64,000 nucleotides of DNA from Nocardioides pocheonensis (GTDB taxonomy: Bacteria; Actinomycetota; Actinomycetes; Propionibacteriales; Nocardioidaceae). The position numbers and the translations under genes are program-made. Position 1 is the first letter of the stretch; each line of letters begins with the position of its first letter. The notes under the pieces were generated by a model, which worked only from the letters and a program-made list of their open reading frames with translations, did not search any database and had not been told where the DNA came from. Below are positions 49,112 through 58,695 of the stretch, in pieces. The stretch spans positions 65,582 through 129,581 of the forward strand of contig NZ_RJSF01000040.1 of assembly GCF_003725535.1 (NCBI RefSeq), read 5' to 3'.

Positions 49112-49807
49112 ATGAGCACCATGCGGACCGTTCCGGTCTCGTCCGAAGCCCGTCCCACCAGCCCTCCGGCCGTTCGCGCCCAGACTGCGGGGTGGCGCGA
49201 CCCGCGCCTGGTGGTCGGCGTGGTGATCGTCGCGGTCTGCGTGCTCGTGGGCGCGCGTGTGCTCGCCGGTGCCGACGACACGGTGGCCGTGTGGAGCCTG
49301 CGTCACGACGTGGCGGCGGGCGCGACGCTCGGTGCGGGTGACCTGGTCCCCGTCCGGGTGCACTTCGCCGGTGACGGGGCCGGGCACTACCTGCCCGCGG
49401 GCAGCGGGCCTGCGCCGGGAGGCGTGGCCGCGCACGACCTGACCGCAGGAGAGCTGTTGCCGCGGTCGGGGCTGGCGTCCGAGTCGCGTGCGGCGCTCGT
49501 GGAGGTCCCGCTCAGCGTGGCGCCTGACGACCTCCCCGCCAGCGTGGGCCGGGGTGCGGTCGTGGACGTCTGGGTGACCCCGAAGGTCGCGGCCGCCGGC
49601 GACGAGCGCGTCCGCGCGCGGTTGGCGCTCGACGACGTCGTGGTGCTCGCCGTCCCCGAGAGTGGCGACGGTCTGGCGCCGAGCACGACGCAGCAGGTCA
49701 TCGTCGGCGTCGACGCGGCGCAGGCCCACGGTCCGGACGCCGAGCTCGCGGACGCGCTCGGACAGCTCGCGGACGGTCGGGTCGTGATCACCCGGCAGGC
49801 GTCGTGA
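49112..49807 (+). CDS. SAF-domain membrane protein (CpaB/RcpC-like)
   Basis: This is a 231-residue protein with one membrane segment (about 32-50, LVVGVVIVAVCVLVGARVLAG) and a SAF domain (about 55-130, RHDVAAGATLGAGDLVPVRVHF). This is the layout of CpaB/RcpC, the pilus or secretion assembly proteins of Tad systems. No CpaF, TadB/C or pilin gene is present. ATG 49112 has GGGAAGG upstream. Its stop overlaps the GTG of the ATPase gene. Confidence 0.85.
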   Translation: MSTMRTVPVSSEARPTSPPAVRAQTAGWRDPRLVVGVVIVAVCVLVGARVLAGADDTVAVWSLRHDVAAGATLGAGDLVPVRVHFAGDGAGHYLPAGSGPAPGGVAAHDLTAGELLPRSGLASESRAALVEVPLSVAPDDLPASVGRGAVVDVWVTPKVAAAGDERVRARLALDDVVVLAVPESGDGLAPSTTQQVIVGVDAAQAHGPDAELADALGQLADGRVVITRQAS

Positions 49808-51072
49808 ACGGGCCGTCGCCCGAGCGCCTGTGCGTCGTGCTGCTGGCCGGGGGAGCGCCTTGGGAGGCGGGAGTGCTCCAGGCACTCGGCGAGGCGCGCA
49901 TCGTGGTGACCAAGCGGTGCGTCGACGTGCCCGACCTGATGGCCTCGGCCGCGTCCGGGGCCGCGGCCGTCGCGGTGGTCTCCGGTGACCTCCCGCGTCT
50001 CGATGCCGAGGCGGTCATGCACCTGCTCCGGTACGACGTGCGCACCCTGGGCGTCTCCGCCGATCCGTCCGCCGGCGAGCGTCTCGCCCGCCTGGGCGTG
50101 GTCGAGACGACCGCGCCCGACCCCGCCGCCGTCGTCGCGGCCGTCCTGAGGGTCGCCGCGCGCGACGTCGTGGCGGATCCGGACGGCGACGACGGAAGGG
50201 CAACCGGACGGCACCTCGACGAGGGCCGGCCGTCGGCGCGCGGCCGCGTGCTGGCTGTCTGGGGTCCGGCGGGGTCGCCCGGCCGCACCACCGTCGCCGT
50301 CGGGCTGGCCGACGCGCTGGCGGCGGCGGGCCGTCCGGTGCTGCTGGTGGACGCCGATCCCTACGGAGGCACGATCGCCCAGCAGCTCGGGGTCCTCGAC
50401 GAGATCTCCGGCCTGCTCGCGGTGGCCCGGATGGCCAACCTCGGCACGCTGGACGGGGAGGCCCTCGCCCGGGCCTGCCGCCGGGTGGGCGACCGGTTCG
50501 ACCTGGTCACCGGGCTGCCGCGGGCCGACCGCAGGGTCGAGGTGCGTCCCGACGTGCTCGGCACGGTGCTCGCGACCGCGGCCGACGGGAGCGACGTGGT
50601 GGTCGACTGCGGGTTCTGCCTGGAGGACCCCGACGTGCCGCTCGCCCGCGACCGGATGACTCTGGACGCGCTCGCCGCGGCCGACGAGGTAGTCGTGGTC
50701 GGCACCGCCGAACCCGCCGGCCTGGCCCGGCTGGCCCGCGGACTGGTCGAGCTGCGCGACGTGGCGGGCGGCGTTCCGCTGCGGGTGGTCGTCAACCGGA
50801 TGCGGCCCACGCTCGGCTGGAGCGAGCGCGACATCGTCGGGATGATCGAGGGCTACGCCCGGCCGCTCGGCGTGCACTTCCTGCCCGAGGACCGGGCCGC
50901 CGTCGATCGTGCACTCGTGGCCGGTCGCGCCCTCTCCGAGCTGGGGGAGTCCCACCTCCGCGCCGCGCTGACCGAGCTGGCGACCGCGCTCGATCCCTCG
51001 GCGCCGGTGCTCTCCCGGGCCGCCGCCCGGCCGGCGGGTCGGCGGGGCCTCAGGCGGCGCCTCGCCGGGTAG
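49804..51072 (+). CDS. CpaE/MinD-like P-loop ATPase with a variant Walker A
   Basis: This is a 422-residue protein with an N-terminal receiver-like domain (about 1-120) and a MinD/ParA-type ATPase domain (about 150-400). The P-loop reads WGPAGSPGRTTVAVGLA, with Arg where GKT ATPases have Lys. LLVDADPYGGTIAQQLG and VVVDCGF are the following Walker motifs. CpaE proteins position Tad pili. It is co-translated with the SAF protein. A C-terminal Arg-rich tail (RPAGRRGLRRRLAG) could contact membrane or DNA. Confidence 0.85.
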   Translation: MNGPSPERLCVVLLAGGAPWEAGVLQALGEARIVVTKRCVDVPDLMASAASGAAAVAVVSGDLPRLDAEAVMHLLRYDVRTLGVSADPSAGERLARLGVVETTAPDPAAVVAAVLRVAARDVVADPDGDDGRATGRHLDEGRPSARGRVLAVWGPAGSPGRTTVAVGLADALAAAGRPVLLVDADPYGGTIAQQLGVLDEISGLLAVARMANLGTLDGEALARACRRVGDRFDLVTGLPRADRRVEVRPDVLGTVLATAADGSDVVVDCGFCLEDPDVPLARDRMTLDALAAADEVVVVGTAEPAGLARLARGLVELRDVAGGVPLRVVVNRMRPTLGWSERDIVGMIEGYARPLGVHFLPEDRAAVDRALVAGRALSELGESHLRAALTELATALDPSAPVLSRAAARPAGRRGLRRRLAG

Positions 51073-51098
51073 CGGCGAGCGACCCTCCCCGCCTCGAC

Positions 51099-52454
51099 TC
51101 AGGACCCGAAGAGCAGGTACAGACCCGTCGCGGTGTAGGCGACCATGATCAGGAGCAGGCCCAGCTGTCCGACGACCTGGTGCCGCTTCGGCAGCAGCTC
51201 GAGGGCGCGGTCGTGGGCCGCGACCACGCCGACGATGTGGCCGCAGACGACGGCGAGCACCTTGATGTCGGCCAGGGCGGTCGGGTGGTAGGAGAGCCAG
51301 TAGTTCACCGACCAGTTCGCCGTACCGAGCATGTTCTGGCCCTTGACCATCGGGTCGCTGAGCTGGATGAGGGTCATCTGGCCCTGCTCGACGAAGTAGC
51401 TGAGGTAGTGGGCGGTCATGTAGCCGACGATGATCGGGACCACCGAGTGGGCCAGCAGGCGCGGCAGCGCCCGGTGCTCGGGCCCGGTCTCCGGATCGAC
51501 GCTGGTGGTGCGGGTGGCGATCGTGAAGGACACGCCGATCACGGCGCAGAAGCCGAGGAGAGCCGCGGTGTTCAGCAGCTGCACGTTGCCGTTGAGGTCG
51601 TTGACGAACCTCACCCAGCGCGTCGTGTCCTTGTAGGAGTCGAAGGCGGTGGAGCCGAAGAGCACGGCGACGGTCGCGACCAGGCCGGGACCCGGAGGCA
51701 GCGTGGCCAGGTTGGCGAGCGGGCTGCGGAAGACCAGGGTGCCGTCGGAGCGCCGGGCCCAGGGCGAGAGCTTGGCGAGGAGGTCGGAGTAGGCCTCGAA
51801 CGGGTCGGCCATCGACAGCCAGGTGTCACCGAAGACGGCGGCACCGATGAGCATCACGGCGAAGTACGCCGCGAGCCAGGTGCGCACCGGACCGAGGTAC
51901 GCCGAGTGCGGGTCGACCAGCTCGAGCCAGACGAACGCGAAGAGCCCGATCGCGGCCGGCCAGCGGCCCAGCCACGCCGGGTACGCCGTGACCCCGCGAC
52001 CCGGGTCGCCACCGGTCGCCTTCGCGAAGAGCAGGTTGAGCGTGCGCACGGGGCTCATCGCCCGGAAGATCCGACCGAACAGCACCGAGGCCGGCACGAT
52101 CCCGACCCACAGGAGCACGTAGAACGACCCGAAGACGGGGTTGGTGACCAGGTCGGGTCCGGCGACCAGCGCCCACACGAACCAGCCCGTCACCAGCACG
52201 CCCAGCAGCCGCAGCAGCCAGGCCCAGGCATCGCTGTCCACGACGCGCGCGATGCCGGCCGGGACGGGCCGCCCCGCGCGCGGACCGGCGGGGTCGGCGT
52301 ACCGGGGCTTGCGCCACGCGAGGACGAGCACGCAGAACGAGACGATCAGCGCCGCGGTGCCGCCGGCGATGGCCAGCGAGGCGGGCACGGGAAGGTCCTT
52401 CGCGCCGCCGAGCCCGTGCATCGGGGCGACGGGGCCGACGATTCCCGGAAGCAC
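51099..52454 (-). CDS. Large polytopic membrane protein of unknown function
   Basis: This is a 451-residue protein with about ten membrane segments. It opens with PMHGLGGAKDLPVPASLAIAGG and contains several charged or aromatic loops (FVWLELVDPHSAYLGPV, SMADPFEAYSDLLAKLSPWAR, VRFVNDLNGNVQLLN). From memory, close actinobacterial relatives carry the name fenitrothion hydrolase, which is poorly founded. It starts at GTG 52454, immediately after the stop of a cupredoxin-like lipoprotein, so the two are co-expressed and probably work together at the membrane. Confidence 0.82.
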   Translation of the reverse strand: MLPGIVGPVAPMHGLGGAKDLPVPASLAIAGGTAALIVSFCVLVLAWRKPRYADPAGPRAGRPVPAGIARVVDSDAWAWLLRLLGVLVTGWFVWALVAGPDLVTNPVFGSFYVLLWVGIVPASVLFGRIFRAMSPVRTLNLLFAKATGGDPGRGVTAYPAWLGRWPAAIGLFAFVWLELVDPHSAYLGPVRTWLAAYFAVMLIGAAVFGDTWLSMADPFEAYSDLLAKLSPWARRSDGTLVFRSPLANLATLPPGPGLVATVAVLFGSTAFDSYKDTTRWVRFVNDLNGNVQLLNTAALLGFCAVIGVSFTIATRTTSVDPETGPEHRALPRLLAHSVVPIIVGYMTAHYLSYFVEQGQMTLIQLSDPMVKGQNMLGTANWSVNYWLSYHPTALADIKVLAVVCGHIVGVVAAHDRALELLPKRHQVVGQLGLLLIMVAYTATGLYLLFGS

Positions 52455-52883
52455 CTACTTCACCTCGAGCTGCACGACCTGCTTGCCGAGCTGCTCGATC
52501 TCGACCTCGATCACGCCGGGCTGGTCGATCGAGATCTGCACGACGGACTTGCCGGCGGGGTACTCGATCGCCTTGGCGGGGGTGCTGTGCACGTGCAGCT
52601 CGCCGTCGGTGTCGGCGTCGATCTGGAACACCACCGGCTGGTCCCGCTTCACCGAGACGCGCGTGCCGCTCGGGGAGACGGTGTCGCCCTTGACGGTCAC
52701 GGCGATCACCTTGGCGTCGGCGGGTGGTGTCGCCGTCGCCTGGGCCGCCGGCGTCGCGGACAGTGACTCGTCCGCGGACGTGGGCTTCGCGGTGCCGCCG
52801 CTGCCGCCGCACCCGGCGAGCAGCACGATCAGCACGGTGAGCAGGGCTGCAGCCGCCTGCGCACGTCGCGAGCGAGACTCCAT
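52455..52883 (-). CDS. Cupredoxin-like lipoprotein
   Basis: This is a 142-residue lipoprotein with lipobox LAGC (lipidated Cys25), a Ser/Thr/Ala linker and a ~80-residue beta-sandwich domain (VIAVTVKGDTVSPSGTRVSVKRDQPVVFQIDADTDGELHVHS) ending in HVHS. It looks like a cupredoxin fold, but the usual C-terminal Cys/His/Met copper ligands are absent. It may bind another metal or only interact with the membrane partner. ATG 52883 has a GGAGG site. No gap separates it from the downstream membrane gene. Confidence 0.85.
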   Translation of the reverse strand: MESRSRRAQAAAALLTVLIVLLAGCGGSGGTAKPTSADESLSATPAAQATATPPADAKVIAVTVKGDTVSPSGTRVSVKRDQPVVFQIDADTDGELHVHSTPAKAIEYPAGKSVVQISIDQPGVIEVEIEQLGKQVVQLEVK

Positions 52884-53018
52884 GCTTCCTCCAGCGAGCA
52901 AGACGGGCGGCGCTCGCCACCCGTGCTCTGCCAGAATCCCATGGCGGCGGAGGCGCCCGGGAACCGGGCCCCGTAGGGTCGCCCCACGAGCACGACGACG
53001 GGAGAGAGGCCGGCGACG

Positions 53019-54443
53019 ATGACTGAGCGGTTGCGGCCGAGCGACCTGGCGCTCCTGGGCCAGGACACCTCGCGCACGCCGATGCACAGCGCGACGCTCG
53101 AGATCTTCGACCCGGCGGAGTCGGGCTTCGACCACGACGCCCTGATGGCGCACATCGAGGACCGGATCACCTTCGTCCCGCGCTACCGCCAGCACCTCCG
53201 TCGGGTGCCCGGGCGGCTGGCGAGCCCGGTCTGGGTCGACGACACCGCCTTCGACCTCGCGTACCACGTACGCCGCTCGGCGCTGCCGCGCCCGGGCAAC
53301 CTCGACCAGCTGCGCGAGCTCACCGCGCGGATCATGTCGCGTCGCCTCGACCCGACTCGCCCGCTGTGGGAGATGTACTTCGTCGAGGGCCTCGAGGGTG
53401 GACGCGTGGCGCTGCTCTCGAAGTCCCACCAGATCCTCGTCGACGGCATCTCCACCGTGGACCTCAACCAGGTGCTGCTCGACGTCGACCCCGGTCCGAG
53501 GCAGGTCGTGCCCGAGGACTGGCGACCGGCGCCCGAGCCGTCCCCGGCCAGCCTGGTGCTCGACGCCCTGGCCGAGAACGCCCGCAACCCCCGGACGCTC
53601 CTGACCACGAGCCGCGGGACCGCCGACGCTGCGCTCCGCACGGCCGGCGACCTCGCCGGCAGGCTGGGCTCGGTGGCCGGCGCCCTCTCGAACCGGCGGG
53701 CCACCCCCGACAGCCCGTTCAACTTCGACCCGTCGGAGCAGCGCCGGGTCGTGCTCGTGCGCACGGCGCTCAAGTCCTACCGGCGGGTGAAGCGGGTCCA
53801 TGGCGGGACGGTCAACGACGTGATCCTCTCCACGCTCACCGGCGCGATCCGGGCCTGGCTGATGACCCGCGGCGAGCCGGTCGGCACCGGCCGCAAGATC
53901 AAGGCGCTCGTCCCGATGAGCGTGATCGACGACGAGCTCGAGCCGACCTCGCTGGGCTCGCAGGTGATCGGTCACCGGCTCAGCCTGCCGATCGGCGAGT
54001 CCTCGCCGGTGGTGCGGCTCCACCAGGTCTCCTACGCGCTGCGGGCGCACAGCGAGACCGGACGCGCGGTGGCGGCCGACCGGATCGCCGGCGTGGCCGG
54101 TTTCGCCCCGACCACCTTCCACGCGCTCGGTGCGCGCGTGGCCGCGGAGGAGGCGCAGGGGGTGAACGTCGTCATCACCAACGTGCCCGGCCCGCAGTTC
54201 CCGATGTACCTCGCCGGGGCGGAGATGGTCGAGACCTACCCCGTGCCGCCGCTCCAGCCGGGCTTCGGCGTGGCGATCGGCGTCACGTCGTACGACGGCG
54301 GGGTCTACTACGGCATCACCGCCGACCGTGACGCACTGCCGGACATCGACGTGTTCGGCCAGTGTGTGCGCGAGGCCCTCGACGAGCTGGTCGACAGCGC
54401 CAGCGACTCGCGGCCGCGGGCGCCCCGGGGTCGCAAGAAGTGA
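53019..54443 (+). CDS. Wax ester synthase/diacylglycerol acyltransferase-like protein
   Basis: This is a 474-residue WS/DGAT family protein: LRPSDLALLGQDTSRTPMHSATL at the start, KSHQILVDGISTVDL at the active site and NVPGPQFPMYLAGAEM near the C-terminus. The canonical motif is HHxxxDG, in which the second His is catalytic. Here it reads HQxxVDG, so ordinary transfer of acyl-CoA to alcohol or diacylglycerol is doubtful. TAGGGT (52974-52979) and GGGAGAGAGG form its signals. It overlaps the next gene by 4 bp. Confidence 0.9.
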   Translation: MTERLRPSDLALLGQDTSRTPMHSATLEIFDPAESGFDHDALMAHIEDRITFVPRYRQHLRRVPGRLASPVWVDDTAFDLAYHVRRSALPRPGNLDQLRELTARIMSRRLDPTRPLWEMYFVEGLEGGRVALLSKSHQILVDGISTVDLNQVLLDVDPGPRQVVPEDWRPAPEPSPASLVLDALAENARNPRTLLTTSRGTADAALRTAGDLAGRLGSVAGALSNRRATPDSPFNFDPSEQRRVVLVRTALKSYRRVKRVHGGTVNDVILSTLTGAIRAWLMTRGEPVGTGRKIKALVPMSVIDDELEPTSLGSQVIGHRLSLPIGESSPVVRLHQVSYALRAHSETGRAVAADRIAGVAGFAPTTFHALGARVAAEEAQGVNVVITNVPGPQFPMYLAGAEMVETYPVPPLQPGFGVAIGVTSYDGGVYYGITADRDALPDIDVFGQCVREALDELVDSASDSRPRAPRGRKK

Positions 54444-54775
54444 GGGTCTACGTCCCCGCCTCGCTCACGGCGCTGGCCGAGCTCGCCGCCCGTGGTGAGC
54501 TCCCTGCCTCGACGGACCGCTTCGTCGCGGCCGACGAGTCCGAAGAGGCCGAGTACGACGCGTTGACCGAGGCCGCCGCCGCGTCGGCGGCCCAGCTCGG
54601 CGGCGCCGGCCGGCGTGTGGTCGTCGTCGCCGAGCTGCCCGATCCCGACGGCCCGGTGCCCGTCACGCTGGTCGAGGCCGTGCACGCCGACACCGACGAC
54701 GTCGACGCCACGGCGCTCGACCTGCCCGACCTCGCCTGGTACGCCGTGCAGGAGATCCCCGACCTGCTGGGGTGA
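54440..54775 (+). CDS. DUF6912 family protein
   Basis: This is a 111-residue cytosolic protein starting VYVPASLTALAELAARGELP, with the pattern AYDALTEAAAASAAQL and a C-terminal PDLAWYAVQEIPDLL. It matches the actinobacterial DUF6912 family from memory. Function is unknown. GTG 54440 overlaps the acyltransferase stop (GTGA), so both come from one message. A 6-bp hairpin (54776-54781 with 54889-proximal bases 54789-54794) follows the stop. Confidence 0.8.
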   Translation: MRVYVPASLTALAELAARGELPASTDRFVAADESEEAEYDALTEAAAASAAQLGGAGRRVVVVAELPDPDGPVPVTLVEAVHADTDDVDATALDLPDLAWYAVQEIPDLLG

Positions 54776-54942
54776 GTGGGCAGGGCGGGCCCACACGATG
54801 CGCGTGGGAGCCCGAGAGGGGAGACCCCGAGTCTCGCGTCGTGGCTCCGGCCAAGGGTCAGAGGCGCGCGCAAATGCGCGAGAACGGCGGCACGAACGAA
54901 CGGCTCCCTCGGATACCGCCGCGCTCCTCTACGTTGTGCCGT

Positions 54943-55278
54943 GTGCGCGATGCGTTGAATCGACTGATACCCGGTGTCATCTTCGGCGGCGCCGGCGTCG
55001 CACTCATCTGGTACGTGGCGAGTTCCTGCTTGCAGTGGAAGCGCACCGGATCAATGCGCGTGAGCGTCAGCCTGAGCTGGTCACCTCTCGGGGAGTGGGC
55101 GCCGCTCGCTCGGTTGTTCAGGTCGGCGCTCAGTCAACGCGACGAACCCGCAAAGAGCCGCGAGCTTCGCAGCGCCTCGGCCGTCATCTCGTTCCTCGGC
55201 GTGTGTGTGGTGGTTGCGACGGTCCTGCTGATCGTCGGATATCACTACCTGCGCTTTGGCCACGGCTTCGGAAACTGA
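54943..55278 (+). CDS. Small two-span membrane protein of unknown function
   Basis: This is a 111-residue protein with two membrane segments (GVIFGGAGVALIWYVASSCL near 10-30 and AVISFLGVCVVVATVLLIVGYHYL near 80-103). Codon use and base composition are less GC-rich than its neighbours, and no homologous family is recognised. GTG 54943 is preferred to the longer frame at 54772 because TACGTT (54930-54935) sits 7 nt before it and the longer N-terminus looks non-coding. Both flanks lack conserved genes, so it may be a recent acquisition. Confidence 0.55.
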   Translation: MRDALNRLIPGVIFGGAGVALIWYVASSCLQWKRTGSMRVSVSLSWSPLGEWAPLARLFRSALSQRDEPAKSRELRSASAVISFLGVCVVVATVLLIVGYHYLRFGHGFGN

Positions 55279-55565
55279 GATGTGAGGAGCTGTTCCGACT
55301 TCGTGGCCTGGACGGAGGATTCAGCGAGCTCTCTCGCTCCCGGCGCGAATCCGCCCGCTGCCCCGGGGCCAGCGCCAGCCCTGTGCACAATAGAACATAC
55401 AGACGGTTGTGTGCTATGCTGGTCTCAGCTCGTTCGGCCGAGGTGCTCCGTGATCGGTAGCGAAGGTCGAGGGAGCGAGCCTCGCGAAGCGGTGACGTGA
55501 TAGCACCAGACGTGGTGCCTCCGGCGAGACGACTGGCCTGACGACCTGTCGACCCGGAGCGAGCG
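55279..55565. other. Gene-poor spacer before the HNH gene
   Basis: I see no gene in these 287 bp. The stretch 55387-55420 is AT-rich (ATAGAACATACAGACGG), and TATGCT near 55415 is a plausible -10 for the HNH gene. The segment 55430-55500 is rich in GAGCGAGC-type words also common in dispersed repeats. Confidence 0.4.
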
Positions 55566-56837
55566 ATGACCGCACTTCCCGTGCCACGGCACCCGATCCT
55601 CGGGTGCCTCGCGGACATCGGCCGTGCGCTCGACGACGTCGCCGGCGCCCAGCCGCTCTACCTGTCGACGGCGGAGAAGGCGGCAGCCCTCCGCGAGCTC
55701 GCGGTGCTGGAAGCCAGGATGGCCGGCCTGCGCCTGCGTGTGATGGCGGCAGCGGGCGACGTGGCCGAAGCCGAGGGCGCACGGGACGTCGCGGCCTGGT
55801 GGTCCCACCACACCCTGGCCGAGCCCGAGACCGCGCGCGCGGATGCCCGGCTGGCCGCCAGCCTCGACGGTCCTCGCCCGCAGGTCGCGCAAGCGCTCGC
55901 AGCGGGCCGTTGCTCGGTCGCGCAGGCGCAGGTGATCGTGCGCTGCCTCGACGAGCTGCCCGACCGGGTCGGGGCCGACGTCGTCGAGCGCGCAGAGGCC
56001 ACCCTGGTCGGGTACGCCGAGCACTTCCGTCCCATCCAGCTGCGGCGGCTCGGGCGGCACATCCTCGAGGTGGTTGCCCCGGAGGTCGCCGAGGCCGAGG
56101 AAGCCCGGCGGTGGGCATCCGAGGAGCGGCACGCCCGCGAGAAGACCCGGATCAGCCTGCGAACCCTGGGGGACGGCACCTCCCGGCTCACCGGTCGCCT
56201 GCCGGATGCGGCGGCGAGCCGGCTCAAGACCTACCTGGAGGCGTTCACCTCGCCCCGGGTTTCGGCAGGCTCAACCACCGCGAGCGCCCAGCGCTCTCTT
56301 GCCCCGGTCGACCGGGTGCCCTACCCGCGCCGCCTGGGTCAGGCCTTCTGCGCGCTGCTGGAGCATCTGGACCCGGCGACGCTGCCGCACCACGGTGGGG
56401 ATGCGACCACGGTGATCGTGACGGTCGGGCTCGACCAGCTCCGCGCCGAACTAGCGACCGCCGGCATCCTGGGCGGAGCGGACGAGACGGTCCTCAGCGC
56501 CGGCGAGCTCCGCCGCCTCGCGTGCAACGCCCACGTGATCCCGGCCGTGCTCGGCGGGAAGTCCGAGGTGCTCGACCTCGGCCGTGCCCAGCGGCTCTTC
56601 AGCGCAGCGCAGCGCAGGGCGATGCGACTGCGCGACCAGGAGTGTCGCGCCGAGGGGTGCAGGGTTCCCGCGACCTGGTGCGAGGCCCACCACGTCAGAC
56701 CGTGGGCACGGGGCGGTCGCACCGACGTGGCCGACGGCGTGCTGCTCTGCAGCCACCACCATCACCGCGCCCACGACGACCGGTACGCCGCCGACCGCCT
56801 CCCCAACGGCGACGTCCGGTTCCGTCGACGCACGTGA
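55566..56837 (+). CDS. DUF222/HNH endonuclease domain protein (13E12-type)
   Basis: This is a 423-residue protein with an N-terminal helical DUF222 domain (about 20-300) and a C-terminal HNH nuclease domain. The HNH motif lies in CRVPATWCEAHHVRPWARGGRTD ... CSHHHHRAHDD. Such genes occur in many copies in mycobacteria and relatives and are linked to mobile or repeated DNA. About ten residues near 230 (VSAGSTTAS) are encoded by repeat copy C, read in frame. ATG 55566 follows a GGAGCGAG sequence. Confidence 0.92.
   Translation: MTALPVPRHPILGCLADIGRALDDVAGAQPLYLSTAEKAAALRELAVLEARMAGLRLRVMAAAGDVAEAEGARDVAAWWSHHTLAEPETARADARLAASLDGPRPQVAQALAAGRCSVAQAQVIVRCLDELPDRVGADVVERAEATLVGYAEHFRPIQLRRLGRHILEVVAPEVAEAEEARRWASEERHAREKTRISLRTLGDGTSRLTGRLPDAAASRLKTYLEAFTSPRVSAGSTTASAQRSLAPVDRVPYPRRLGQAFCALLEHLDPATLPHHGGDATTVIVTVGLDQLRAELATAGILGGADETVLSAGELRRLACNAHVIPAVLGGKSEVLDLGRAQRLFSAAQRRAMRLRDQECRAEGCRVPATWCEAHHVRPWARGGRTDVADGVLLCSHHHHRAHDDRYAADRLPNGDVRFRRRT
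56258..56276. repeat. Dispersed repeat copy C inside the HNH gene
   Basis: GGTTTCGGCAGGCTCAACC is the inverted, compact form of the dispersed repeat (its complement runs GGTTGAGCCTGCCGAAACC). It is 19 bp long and is translated in frame within the DUF222 part of the HNH protein. Confidence 0.65.
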
Positions 56838-56859
56838 CGGCGGACTCGATGCGCGCGGA

Positions 56860-56872
56860 GTTGTCTGACAAC
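56860..56872. promoter_or_regulatory. FadR-type GntR operator before pruA
   Basis: GTTGTCTGACAAC is a perfect 5-bp inverted repeat with a 3-nt centre and fits the TNGTNNNACNA consensus of the FadR group of GntR regulators. It lies 9 bp before the pruA ATG, where bound protein would block initiation. The regulator gene is not in the window. Confidence 0.55.
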
Positions 56873-56881
56873 ATCGCAGCC

Positions 56882-58510
<1,629 letters not shown>

Positions 58511-58536
58511 CGGCCGGGGCTTGCGACAATGAGCCC

Positions 58537-58680
58537 GTGATCCCCGTGATGCCCGAGCACATGGGCCGGCTGCACCCCTACGAGCAGCTCATCGTGCTCG
58601 TGCTCGCGTTCGGCCCGCTGCTGCTGCTCGCCGTCACGATCCGGATCGCGCGGAAGCGCGCGGACCACGAGCCGGACTGA
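58537..58680 (+). CDS. Small single-span membrane protein
   Basis: This is a 47-residue protein (VIPVMPEHMGRLHPYEQ...) with one membrane segment (about 18-36, LIVLVLAFGPLLLLAVTI) and a basic tail RIARKRADHEPD. GTG 58537 is 6 nt after GACAAT (58525-58530), which suggests leaderless expression. Similar short proteins are common beside DUF2505 and pruA genes in related genomes (recollection, not checked). Function is unknown. Confidence 0.65.
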   Translation: MIPVMPEHMGRLHPYEQLIVLVLAFGPLLLLAVTIRIARKRADHEPD

Positions 58681-58695
58681 GCAGGACGCAGCCCG

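Noticed and set aside
54772-54942. Longer N-terminus for the small membrane protein (start 54772)
   Set aside because: The extra 57 residues look non-coding, overlap a hairpin after DUF6912 and ignore the well-placed -10 at 54930.
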